IMG/VR virus record: IMGVR_UViG_3300045941_000150
Location: 1-49,411 of that record
DNA length: 49,411 nt
Direction: 5' to 3' (one strand)
DNA from: a virus
Shown here: positions 32,308-42,400 of the stretch, in pieces
Layout of the letters: each line of letters starts with the position of its first letter
How positions within the stretch are numbered: position 1 is the stretch's first letter
Program-made: the position numbers and the translations under genes
Notes under the pieces: generated by a model
What the model saw: only the letters and a program-made list of their open reading frames with translations
Database searches by the model: none
Told to the model about the DNA's origin: nothing

Positions 32308-34386
32308 ATGCCTGCTATCCGCGGCATTGTAATCACTCTTGTGCTCCTCGCCTGGCGGTGTCTCGGCCAGACCGATCATCCGCAGCCGATGACGGTCGGG
32401 GGTGGCGTCAATCCCGTTACGTTGACGGCCAACGGTACAGATTCCTATGTCGGGAATCTACCCAGGCCGATATTGAGCTACCAGGCGCGCGTCTGTTATA
32501 CCTTCACGCCGGACGTAGACAACACGGGCGCGGCTACATTGGCGCTCGATGGACTGGCCGCCAAGTCCCTGGTGCGCCGCGATGGTTCTGCGCTCGAGGA
32601 TGGAGACTTCAAGGCGGACCAGCCTTATGTGGTGTGTTACGCCTCGACCGGAGATAACCTCGTCGGCATCGGCGTGGGGGCCTCGGGCGGTGGCGGTGGT
32701 GGAGGTGGTGATCCGGGCGGCAGCAACGGAAACCTGCAATACAAGAACGGCGATGCGTTCGGCGGCGTATCCGGGACCTCGGTCAGCGGCTCGCGCATTA
32801 CTCACGGTGGAAAACTCGATCTGGGAACGGGCTCGCTCAAGCATCCGAATGGCACGGTTTTTCCGACGAGCTGTGAGGTAGGAGACACGTTTATAAAAAC
32901 AAATGAGCCGCAAGGAAAGAACTCATTCGCTTGTCTCTCGCCCGATACCTGGACGCTGCAGGGTGATGGCGGAGGCGTAGCTGGTGGTGGCTGTGCGTCC
33001 GGGCCCGGGATCCATATCCCAGATACTGGCGGGCCAACGTGCGCCCGCGGAACGGCCACCGACCCATGGGCCTGGGGCGGATTGGACTTCCCAAATCCGG
33101 TTGCAGCAGGGACGACTTGCCTGAATTTAGAGACACACGCGCCGACAGGCTGGAACGGCACATCGGCTCCGGACTTGCAGATGACATATTCCAGATCCGA
33201 TAGCACGTTCACGGCCGGCAACAAATTCCTGATGAGTGCGAAGACTTGGTACTTGCCAGATGACGCGGTGGTCGGAGCCGAGTCGGATTTTTCCACGCCT
33301 GCCTGGAACACCGAGGTCCTCAACGATGTGTCTCCTACTGGGTCGGATGTGTTAGGGCTGAACCAGAAATATACAACCACGATTCGTGGCTTGAACCTCG
33401 GTACATCGCCGAACCACGCGGACCCGAAACGCAAGATGATGATTCAGGTGTGCCGGCAATCCACCGGCGCGGGCGGACGTACGGACTCGTTGCCGGCGAC
33501 CATTCGAATAACGGATGCGATGCTGCGTTGGACTACAGGCAGTCGCGTTACGAGCACGGTTGGCACAACTGCTGCGGGTACGTCGGTTACGGTCGCGACA
33601 GTGCACGGAGCCGTGAACAACTCAAACCAGAAAATCATCATTCTGGGTGCGGGTGCGGCGGGTGCTAATTACGTCGGCACAGTCGCGAGTTTCAGCGGCA
33701 CGACTTTAACTGTGTCGCCAGCTACAGTAACATCGGTTCCTGCCGACACGCTGGTGGCTTTCGAAGCGTCTCTGTTCGATTTCACCTGGAATTTTACTGG
33801 CACGGGTCCGGACGCCGCGAACGGTACGGGCGGCGGGAGTGGAGCATCGCAACTCTGGGACGACGTCAGAGAGTGGACTGCCACGAATGGAACGGCCTGT
33901 AATATATCGGGAGTCAACCTTCCGGTAAGCTCCGTAGCCACATGCTCGGTGAACGCAGGCGCAGACCCGGAGAGCGGCATTCAGTTTCCCGATAATTCCT
34001 CGGCGGCGAACTGCGTTTACCTGCGAACGAAGGGGCCGCCGACGTGGGACTCGAGTACCGCGCCTTCATTGCTTCTGACTGCGGCGCAGATTGGAGCCGG
34101 AACTGGCAACATACTGTTTAGAGCATCGACGTGGAGCATTCAGGAGGGAGTCACCTACAACAGCCCATCCTATGTTCAGACCGATTGCACCGTGGCGACC
34201 GGCGCCGGCGACCTCAAAAAACAAACCATCGTCTGTCCTGATCTGAGCATCACGGGGGCCGCGGCAGGGCGAGCGATGAAGATTCGAATTTGCCGTGCCG
34301 GCACATCCGATTCGATAACCGTGCCGGTCAAGATCTTTGAGTCGGCAATGCGGTGGACGATCACGAATGCTTGCCCAGCGCCATGA
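32308..34386 (+). CDS. Secreted-looking fibre protein with Gly hinge and two related domains
   Basis: 692 residues. A hydrophobic signal-like start (GIVITLVLLAWRCLGQ) is followed by an N-domain common to fibres (ARVCYTFTPDVDNTGAATLALDG) and a poly-Gly hinge at about 129-140. Two related domains follow (about 265-400 and 540-690), each opening with CLNLETHAPTGWN- or CVYLRTKGPPTWD-type sequence. Looks like a modular receptor-binding protein. Ends in an ATGA overlap with the next gene. Confidence 0.7.
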   Translation: MPAIRGIVITLVLLAWRCLGQTDHPQPMTVGGGVNPVTLTANGTDSYVGNLPRPILSYQARVCYTFTPDVDNTGAATLALDGLAAKSLVRRDGSALEDGDFKADQPYVVCYASTGDNLVGIGVGASGGGGGGGGDPGGSNGNLQYKNGDAFGGVSGTSVSGSRITHGGKLDLGTGSLKHPNGTVFPTSCEVGDTFIKTNEPQGKNSFACLSPDTWTLQGDGGGVAGGGCASGPGIHIPDTGGPTCARGTATDPWAWGGLDFPNPVAAGTTCLNLETHAPTGWNGTSAPDLQMTYSRSDSTFTAGNKFLMSAKTWYLPDDAVVGAESDFSTPAWNTEVLNDVSPTGSDVLGLNQKYTTTIRGLNLGTSPNHADPKRKMMIQVCRQSTGAGGRTDSLPATIRITDAMLRWTTGSRVTSTVGTTAAGTSVTVATVHGAVNNSNQKIIILGAGAAGANYVGTVASFSGTTLTVSPATVTSVPADTLVAFEASLFDFTWNFTGTGPDAANGTGGGSGASQLWDDVREWTATNGTACNISGVNLPVSSVATCSVNAGADPESGIQFPDNSSAANCVYLRTKGPPTWDSSTAPSLLLTAAQIGAGTGNILFRASTWSIQEGVTYNSPSYVQTDCTVATGAGDLKKQTIVCPDLSITGAAAGRAMKIRICRAGTSDSITVPVKIFESAMRWTITNACPAP

Positions 34387-37300
34387 AGCTACTCATACTA
34401 ATTGCTGCTGCGGCCACGTCGCTGGCTGCGCAGACCTGCCCCACTCAGGCTGTCACCCTCTCACAAGTGTCAATCCCCATCGGTTCTAATTCTGTAGTCA
34501 AGGTTCCGCCTGGCTGGTGGGGCGGAACGTTCACATCATCGAACACGACAGTTGCGCCTCTACACGCGCATACCCCCACGCTGTGGAACATGGCGACCGG
34601 CGTTACGGCTGGAGTAACGGCCATTACCGGGACTGGTTGGACAGCGCCGAACGATGCCACGGGCTGCTCGCTGTCTGCCGCTCAGCTAACGGTGACTGCG
34701 CTTTCGGCAACCGCAAAAGAGGTACTCGTTTTTGACTGGAATAAAGGTATCGCTGCCGAATCCAACAGGTACACGGAAGGACCTCTCGGCAACACCAACG
34801 CCAGCCAAAACAAAGTAGTCCGCTACAACGTAGATCGAATAAACCCTATTGATTTTGCGAACGGCGGTATTTACTATATCCGTGTGAAGATGGGGGCAAT
34901 GTCCACAAATGACATATTCACGTGGCAGATCAATCACTGGAAAGGGAACCTGGGACAGGAGGGAGAAATTTACAGCCACATTAACACCACAGATCTGAAT
35001 TTCAACTGGACTGGTACTCCGATCACAAGAACGTTTACACTTCCGATCGACGATCTGGTATCGCTTCTCGGCAGACCAGTCTGGGATTGGTCAACAAGTA
35101 TGCCCATGACAATTATGGGATTTCTCAGCAACGATTCTGTCACCGCAGATAAGAAGCTTGACCCATCGGCGATCCCGCTCGACATGCGAATGACTATTGT
35201 TAATGTCGGCGCAGGCGGTACGTTCTCTGGTTGGCCTTACTGGATTGACCATGGCCTCGGAGAGCGTACTTACGACAAAGATTTTCCAACACCATTAACA
35301 ATCGATTCTCCCAGCGCAGGCGCGACGATATCCGGCCCGGTGGACATCAACGTCACAGCCAAGGACAACGTTGGCGTTACCAAAGTAGAAATATCAATCG
35401 ATTCCGGGCCAGGCTCTCTCAAGAAAGTGGATACGCTAGCTCCTTACAGTTGGCGATGGAATCCGGCAGGGTACGCAAACGGCACGCACCGAATAACGGT
35501 TAAAGCCTACGATATGGCTGCGCACACGAACAGCACTTTTATAGATGTTCAAGTAGGAACTGACGATCCCAACCCGCCGACTTATCCCAACCCTCCAAAC
35601 CCGAGCTATTACGCCGAGCTGAACGCGGACCTTCCGTATACGCCGGGAGTCTGCAACATTACAGCTACCAATTCTGCGGAACTGACAGCGGCTCTTAACT
35701 CTGTCTCGTGCGGGCAAACGATCTGCGTTATTGCTGGCACTACTTATTCTGCCGGACAATTTGTATTCAACAAAGACTGTGGCAGGAATTATGTCACGCT
35801 GCGGCCATCAAACCTGAGCGAGACCACCCTGCCAGCTAAGACGCGTGTCACTCCTAAGGACGTTGCCAAGCTCGCCAAGATCTCCAAGCCGAATGCAGGC
35901 GCCGGACCCATTATCGTAAGGCCTAATTCCTCCGGGTTTAGGATGATCGGGCTTGAGGTAACTTCGGAAGCTGGTAACAATAACTTTATCGTTTTGGGCT
36001 CTAATAACAGCAAGCCAGAGAACGGGCCGCTGCAAACAACCCCTGCATCCGTCCCGCACCATCTCATCGTGGATAGATCCTATATCCACTGCCGCGACAA
36101 AGCCACGAAATGCAGTGCCGGTATCCGCGTGGACGCCAACTTCGTCTCTATTGTCAATAGCTACATCGACGAAATTCACGACGCCAGCGGAGACGACCAG
36201 GCCATTCTCGTCATCAACGGCTTGGGTCCGTTTCTTATTCGGAACAACTTCCTGCACTCTGCCGGCGAGAACCTTATGTACGGCGGCGGTGATCCAGCTA
36301 TCCGTCACGTACCTAGCGATTCCTGGCTCGAAGGTAATTACTTCTGGAAAGACCCGAGCCGTAAATTCGGCGACCCACTCTACAAGGTCAAGAATCTTTT
36401 CGAACTCAAGACCGGGCGCCGGATGAAAATCATGGGTAACGTCTTTGAGAACGATTGGAGCGGCGTATCCAGCCAGTATTATGCTATTGTCTGGAAATCC
36501 TCGAACCAGAACTACTGTGGGGCAAATAATGAAATCGACACGGTTGGCAAGAACGGCTATTACCAGCAGACCTCTGATATAGAATTTGCCTATAACAGAA
36601 TCAGTAATATCCCGCAGGGGTTCGTGTTCCAGCGCCGCGCTGTTTGCAGCATAGAAGTAGGCACCGACAGGCTATGGGTCCACGATAACCTCATTACAGG
36701 GCTTGGCAGCGGACATGCAAAAGACAATAATCCACAGTTGGTTTTCTGGGCATACCCACAACAAATAAACCACCAGGGTGAAGTGCTGTATCCCCGCGAC
36801 GTTATTTTTATGCACAACACCGTGGGCAGCATCGCGGGCGGATTTGGAATAGATTCCTATCAATATTCGCATCTTGAAACACGAGGTAACTACACTCGTA
36901 ATTTCTACATACATTCGAACATTTACCCAGGAAAGTGGTTTGCTGCCCAAGATGCCGGTGGAGGGACGAATAATAATGAGGTTGTCATCAAAGACAGGCA
37001 CAGGCCAACTTTGGTAGTGCAGCATAACCTGAATATTGCTTCAAGCACAGTATTCGGATCTAACCCGAATTACTCTCGCACGAGTTACAGCGGATTACTC
37101 GATTCTACCTTCAGGCTCGTGAACCCAAGCCAGTACCCTGGCTTCGACGGACGCCCTGTAGGCGCTAACATTACCGCGCTTGAGAACTGCATTGCGGGCG
37201 CGACCTCATCCTGGGTAGGGAATTGCGCTGGCGGTCCGCCTGGCACATCCGTGAGACTGGAAGCGAACGGTTCGCCCGGTCCTATCACGGTTGCTCCAGG

Positions 37301-38090
37301 AGCGTCTGTCAAGATGGAATGGTTCGTTACGGGCGCGACGGGCTGTACCGCAGATGCCTCTACGGCTGCCGCGCGAGCCCTATGGAACGGAGCCAAATCC
37401 ACCAGCGGTGGCAGCCAGGTAATCAATCCTACCTCCAGTGCGAGCTACACGCTTGAATGTGTTGGACCAAGTGCCAAAGTGCAATCGACAGTAACAGTTA
37501 ATACCTCCACGGTGGGAATCTCCGCTGAACTCAAAGCCAACGGCTCGACAGGCACAATTACAATCGCGCCAGGCGCGGCGGTACTCATGGCGTGGGTTAT
37601 CAGCGGGGCGACCGGCTGCACTGGTACAGCATCGACTCCGGATGCTACTGCTATTTGGGCTGGCGCAAAGGCACCGAGCGGCGGATCTCAGACAATCAAC
37701 CCGAAATCCGACGCATCTTACACAATCGACTGCACCAACTCCTCCACCGGAAAGACAGCATCGTCAACCGTCGAGATCAGAATACAGAGCATCAACCTCT
37801 CTGCGAGGCTGGAGGCTAACGGCTCTGTGAATCCGATCACCGTCGTAGCCTTGACTCCTGTAAAGCTGGAGTGGTTTGTTCAGGGTGCGACTGCCTGTGA
37901 GGCAAGCGCATCGACACCAGCAGGTACAGCTCTTTGGAATGGGGCGAAGTCGGCGACTGGCGGCAGTCAGACGATCAACCCGGCGTCAACCGCAACGTAC
38001 TTTATTCGGTGCTCCAACGCTGATGGAAAGACGGTCGATGCTCCGGCGACCGTGAATATTGCGGGAGTGTGCGCCTGGCCGCCGTTCTAA
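34383..38090 (+). CDS. Secreted beta-helix protein with Ig-like domain and three C-terminal repeats (putative depolymerase/adhesin)
   Basis: 1235 residues from ATG overlapping the previous stop. Signal peptide (LLILIAAAATSLAAQ), a beta domain, a lectin-like region (about 115-290), a Big_7 Ig-like domain (SPSAGATISGPVDINVTAKD, about 305-395), then a long right-handed beta-helix (about 440-890) with repeated Asn/His-rich turns. From about residue 955 three units of about 92 residues follow (LEANGSPGPITVAPGASVKM, LKANGSTGTITIAPG, LEANGSVNPITV). It looks like a polysaccharide-binding or -degrading tailspike/adhesin. No catalytic residues could be confirmed. Confidence 0.75.
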   Translation: MKLLILIAAAATSLAAQTCPTQAVTLSQVSIPIGSNSVVKVPPGWWGGTFTSSNTTVAPLHAHTPTLWNMATGVTAGVTAITGTGWTAPNDATGCSLSAAQLTVTALSATAKEVLVFDWNKGIAAESNRYTEGPLGNTNASQNKVVRYNVDRINPIDFANGGIYYIRVKMGAMSTNDIFTWQINHWKGNLGQEGEIYSHINTTDLNFNWTGTPITRTFTLPIDDLVSLLGRPVWDWSTSMPMTIMGFLSNDSVTADKKLDPSAIPLDMRMTIVNVGAGGTFSGWPYWIDHGLGERTYDKDFPTPLTIDSPSAGATISGPVDINVTAKDNVGVTKVEISIDSGPGSLKKVDTLAPYSWRWNPAGYANGTHRITVKAYDMAAHTNSTFIDVQVGTDDPNPPTYPNPPNPSYYAELNADLPYTPGVCNITATNSAELTAALNSVSCGQTICVIAGTTYSAGQFVFNKDCGRNYVTLRPSNLSETTLPAKTRVTPKDVAKLAKISKPNAGAGPIIVRPNSSGFRMIGLEVTSEAGNNNFIVLGSNNSKPENGPLQTTPASVPHHLIVDRSYIHCRDKATKCSAGIRVDANFVSIVNSYIDEIHDASGDDQAILVINGLGPFLIRNNFLHSAGENLMYGGGDPAIRHVPSDSWLEGNYFWKDPSRKFGDPLYKVKNLFELKTGRRMKIMGNVFENDWSGVSSQYYAIVWKSSNQNYCGANNEIDTVGKNGYYQQTSDIEFAYNRISNIPQGFVFQRRAVCSIEVGTDRLWVHDNLITGLGSGHAKDNNPQLVFWAYPQQINHQGEVLYPRDVIFMHNTVGSIAGGFGIDSYQYSHLETRGNYTRNFYIHSNIYPGKWFAAQDAGGGTNNNEVVIKDRHRPTLVVQHNLNIASSTVFGSNPNYSRTSYSGLLDSTFRLVNPSQYPGFDGRPVGANITALENCIAGATSSWVGNCAGGPPGTSVRLEANGSPGPITVAPGASVKMEWFVTGATGCTADASTAAARALWNGAKSTSGGSQVINPTSSASYTLECVGPSAKVQSTVTVNTSTVGISAELKANGSTGTITIAPGAAVLMAWVISGATGCTGTASTPDATAIWAGAKAPSGGSQTINPKSDASYTIDCTNSSTGKTASSTVEIRIQSINLSARLEANGSVNPITVVALTPVKLEWFVQGATACEASASTPAGTALWNGAKSATGGSQTINPASTATYFIRCSNADGKTVDAPATVNIAGVCAWPPF

Positions 38091-38566
38091 TTTGCTCTGT
38101 AGTTGAGGATCCAATCGTAGACGTAGGCGCTGCCGTTGCTGTCGTCCCCATCGAAACAGAAACCGAAATGCTCCTGCTCCGCGGTGGTAGCATTGACGTT
38201 CTCGAAAGTAGAAACAGTTTTCTTCATCTTCCCTTCCGGCACTGCAAGTACATCGCGCTGAAAATCCTTGAGCCTGAGAGACCACTTAGCCGACTTCACA
38301 TCATCAGAAGGCGTTGACCATGTAAACGACACGCTATCCACGCGCCGTGAAATCTCATCCGGCATACGGATTCCGATGCAAGCCTCTCGCGGAAAGACGA
38401 GTGCTGGAAAGTTTTCGCAGTTTGGAAAAACCGGCGAATCCGCATTGATTGAAATGCCGTTTGATACATTGCATGGTTCGCCGATAGCTGGGAGCGCGCG
38501 TTGGAGCACTTTCTGCTGACAGGCGGCGGCCAGGAGACAAAACGCAAGCGCCAGACTTCTTTGCAT
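38087..38566 (-). CDS. Minus-strand lipoprotein (moron candidate)
   Basis: 159 residues. N-terminus RSLALAFCLLAAACQQ is a lipobox (LAAAC), so the mature protein would be lipidated at Cys 16 in the periplasm or on the outer membrane. The body has Cys pairs and no recognised domain. It opposes the late operon and its stop overlaps the upstream gene's stop. Phage lipoproteins of this kind often block superinfection; that role is inferred. Confidence 0.7.
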   Translation of the reverse strand: MQRSLALAFCLLAAACQQKVLQRALPAIGEPCNVSNGISINADSPVFPNCENFPALVFPREACIGIRMPDEISRRVDSVSFTWSTPSDDVKSAKWSLRLKDFQRDVLAVPEGKMKKTVSTFENVNATTAEQEHFGFCFDGDDSNGSAYVYDWILNYRAN

Positions 38567-38597
38567 TTCAATGTGATTTTATCATGAGGAAATCGTA

Positions 38598-38942
38598 ATG
38601 CCGGCCGATTCTGGCGCCTGGGATGACGGGCTATACGACGAGAATGGAGATCCGCTCTACCCGGACAGGATCTACGTCCCCGCGGTCGCCGATCCCTGCA
38701 TAAATGTCCTGCGGCCTGGCTCTGTCCCAGATGAGATCCTCGGCGAGTTCGGCCAGTTCGAGTTGCAGAGCTCCATTTCTGTCTTCAGCGTGGGGCCAAC
38801 CGACCGCTACGGCAGGTTTCGTTTAGTCGCGAGCATTATGGTCAGCTCTGTGGATGACGGCGATGAGTTTGGCACGCCTACGCTTATCGTTGGTATTACG
38901 GAGATCCGTCCGGCGAGCGTTGAGGGGGATTTGTGTGATTAG
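38598..38942 (+). CDS. Hypothetical protein
   Basis: 114 residues, GAGGAAAT upstream of ATG. Acidic, beta-rich (GEFGQFELQSSISVFSVGPT, RFRLVASIMVSSVDDGDEFG). No recognised domain and no signal. Sits between two minus-strand genes. Possibly a tail component. Confidence 0.55.
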   Translation: MPADSGAWDDGLYDENGDPLYPDRIYVPAVADPCINVLRPGSVPDEILGEFGQFELQSSISVFSVGPTDRYGRFRLVASIMVSSVDDGDEFGTPTLIVGITEIRPASVEGDLCD

Positions 38943-38943
38943 G

Positions 38944-38995
38944 AAGTGGGAAAAGTGGGAAAAGTGGGAAATTCCCATGGGAAGATTGGAATTCC
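38944..38995. repeat. Tandem and inverted GGGAA repeats between convergent genes
   Basis: Three tandem copies of AAGTGGGAA (38944-38970) are followed by the perfect palindrome TTCCCATGGGAA (38972-38983) and GGAATTCC (38988-38995). The cluster lies between genes that converge here. It could be a protein-binding operator cluster or a termination structure. Confidence 0.7.
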
Positions 38996-39018
38996 CTTGA
39001 CTTCCCCGTGTGAGTAAG

Positions 39019-39393
39019 CTAGGCACCGCTCGTGTTTTTGGACCAATATTCAGCAGCGTCTTTGAGTTGAGGGAGCCACCTATCGCTCAAAGGCGAACTG
39101 ATGTAGGTTGATAAAAAAGGCATGAGTGTTTTGTACCTGGGATTTTCTGGCGGAATTGTTTTCACCCGAAAATTCCCTAATCTCCTAATGTCTTCCCATT
39201 TCTTAATCCATCGGCCGCCCCTAGAACGACTCAACAGAAAGATGCGATTGTGACCATTGCCTGGATTCACATCCACGACGTAACACAACGCTCCGGCAGC
39301 AGCGGTTTTTGTTGCAATCGTGTAATTGCAGGCGATCACCCGTAGCTCAGGATCTGGCATCGCTAGTATTCCATAAACCTCATCCAATCTCAT
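39019..39393 (-). CDS. Minus-strand hypothetical protein (moron candidate)
   Basis: 124 residues, GAGGGG upstream of its ATG. The sequence has Trp-rich basic stretches (GGRWIKKWEDIRRLGNFRV) and a C-terminal YWSKN. No signal and no family recognised. It starts only 14 bases from the divergent tail-hub gene, which leaves little room for separate promoters. Confidence 0.6.
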   Translation of the reverse strand: MRLDEVYGILAMPDPELRVIACNYTIATKTAAAGALCYVVDVNPGNGHNRIFLLSRSRGGRWIKKWEDIRRLGNFRVKTIPPENPRYKTLMPFLSTYISSPLSDRWLPQLKDAAEYWSKNTSGA

Positions 39394-39407
39394 TTCCCCT
39401 CATTCTA

Positions 39408-42400
39408 ATGCCTGATCAGATAGGCTTCATCGACGTTCCTGAAGTCGCGGTCGAGGGCACGTTTCCGCTCGTCAGCGACTTCGGCTATGGCTACACGCTC
39501 GAGCCGGAAATCGTCTCCCACCAGTTCTTTTCGGCAAACGCCAAAATCACGCAGCGCTTCTATCTGGGCGATGGACGCAAACGGCATTCGTTTCGCCGCA
39601 GCCGGCTGTTCCAGCCGGAATGGGAGGCGTTGCGGGACTTCTGGGAAGACCGCACGGGACCATACCAGCCGTTCACTTACAATGCTCCGAGCGACGATGG
39701 GCAGAGCACGCGCGAGGTAGTCGTTGCGTTCGAGGCCGCTCCGCTTACGCTCGACCATTTGACGAATGCCGTTTCCACCGGCATCACGTTCGTCGAGATT
39801 CCCGATCCGCTACTCGCGCCGGCGTACTTCGTTACATCGACCTCGGGCAGGTTCCCATCGAATACGCTGCAGGAAGCTCTTACCTCGCAGGTCCAAGAAG
39901 TCATCCCACTACTGAAGATCAACGTGCGCGAGCCGGGTTACCCAAATCTTCTGCTCAGCGATCGCCGGGTGCAGATTGCCGGGGAACAGTATCTGCCGCG
40001 GCTGCTTCGGTGGGACGGCATCGCGCAGGGGATGAACGGAGAGGCCGACGAGGCCACGTTCGTGCTCGGGAATGCGGATCGCGTGATGCGCGATGTTTCA
40101 TTCCAGACGGAGCTGAAATACGCGCGCGTCGATTTCTCGATTTATCATGTCGGGACCGGCATCCTGCTCAATCTTTGGACAGGCCGTATCATGAGTGCGA
40201 CCTACGACGAAGGACCGGAGTTCACGATCCGGGCGAGCGATTTCCTCTATGAGCTTTCGCTCGTTTACCCGTCGCGCGTGATCAGCCATCAGTGCTGGAA
40301 GAATTTCAACGACGACATCACCTGTCCTTATGCGTTCTTCGGGACTCCTGGCTTCACAGAATGTCCGCGCGCGTTCGCGGATTGCGAAGAACGCGGGATG
40401 TCAAGGTTCTTCGGCGGCATCCAAATCAACCGGCAACAGGTAAAAATCAAAGACAATTCCACGGGCACGTGGGGATTCGGGCGCCGGATGCTCTCACCTA
40501 TTTCGATCGTCAACGAAGGCGCGCAGGGGCAGGTGCTTCAGGAGATTTACACGGATCGCGAGATGCCGGTCAACTGCCTCGTTGTCGCCGGACGGGATGA
40601 GAGCGAGTATTTCACGGCATTGGGAATCGTCGGCGCCGGGCCGATTACCGCGTACTCGCGCGATTTCATGGCGCACACGCTGGACGGACAATCGGCGCAT
40701 GGGCCACCACCGCGGGGGCTCCGCCGGTCTCACGGTCACGACCCAGCGCTTAATAACGACCCCGACGGTGACTCTCACCAGTTCGGCCTCGGCCAGGTCA
40801 ACCCGCTCGATCCGAATTCGTCCATCTACCCGGAGGCCACACAAGCCGCGGGCGTGGCATTCGTCGAGATCCGGCGGTCTGACGAAAAGGACATTCAGCT
40901 CACTCAAATCACAGAACACCAGATGCAGGTCTGGGTCGAGCGGGGCATGTCCGGCTTCGTATGGGAAGCGCCGGGCGTGCGGGTTACCGATGCCTGGCTA
41001 ACCAATCCTGTCTGGGTAAAGGCCAATGCCATTCTCCGCGCGACTGGCTTGCACCTGGGAACAGCCGAACAACAGGAAGAACTGATTGATATTCCGTCAG
41101 CGATTGCTTGCGCCGATATCTGCAATCTGGAAGTTAACCGGTCTGATGCCGTCCCAGAACTCAACGGCACAGAGAAGCAGTTCACATTCCGCGGCGTCAT
41201 TGCAGACCAGCGAGCGCTCCGAGATTGGCTCAACGATATCGACAGGTGCCATCTCGGCTTCTATGTACAGTCGGGAGGCAAGATAAAATTCGGCATCCGT
41301 GTGAACAGTTCCGCGGTGGCCGCTTTCACGGCGGGCAACGTTATCGCGCAGACTGTCCGGATTCAGTACCGATCTCCGGAGTTCAATTCCGTCACTGTGA
41401 CCTTCGGCGACGCGGATTACGAATGGCAGCCGCGGGCCTACACGATCGACGATTTTACCAATCAGCGGCAAATCGGAACCGTGTATCCGCAGAAGCTGAA
41501 TTCGGCCATGAACCTGGTCGGGGTCTCCACCATCGCACAGGCGGGACGTATAGCGATCACGAGACTGCGGGAGGAGCTAGGCGGCATCAACGCTGCCGAG
41601 TGGCGCAAATCCTGCACCGTTAGCCTAACCACGACCATTCTAGGACTCGACTGCGAGGTGGGCCAGGTCGTATCACTCACACACGAGCATGCGCCGGGAG
41701 GCCGGGTAGAGTTCCGCGTGGAACGCTGGACGCTCAACAGCGACTGGTCCCTTACCCTCGAGGGCCGCTCGACGACGGATTCCATGTACGACCTGCTCGT
41801 TGGGCCGAAGCCGGCGGATGTGATGCCGTCGCCCGTTCCGGCCGAGCGTCACTGGGACACGCTGCCACCGCAGCCATGGTTCCCATCTTTCGAGCAGCCG
41901 AATGCGCAGGACCCGCTCTACGATGAGACGGACTGGTCATTTGGCCTGACCCAGGTTTACGAGACGGCGGCCGACGGTACGGCGCTTGCGAAACTGGTCA
42001 TCGCCGGCCAGTACCCGATCCTGAAAACGATCCCGGGCGACGGGCCGCGCATTGGGTTCTTTGCCACATCGGCCGACGAGGGCAGCATCGCGTCTGGCAA
42101 ATACGTTGTGGTTGCGCTCACGGCGGTTGACAGCGCCGGCAATGAGACCCAATCGTCACAGCCAGCGGCCATTCCGGTCGACGTCGGCACGGATACGAAC
42201 AAAATCACGCTGGGCGCGATTCAATGGCCGGGAGGCACGACGGGTTACCGGCTCTATGCGGGCGAAGATCACAACAGGCTTTCGCTCCAGGCTGAAAATT
42301 TCGAGGAACAGCCATTCACACTCGACATCACCGGGTATCCGAACATCCGCACAAAGGGACTACCGCGGCCGGACCTCGACTCTCTGCTGGTGCGCGTGAA

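Noticed and set aside
38069-38317. Plus-strand gene opposite the lipoprotein
   Set aside because: The minus frame has a lipobox and Cys pairs; the plus frame has no start signal.
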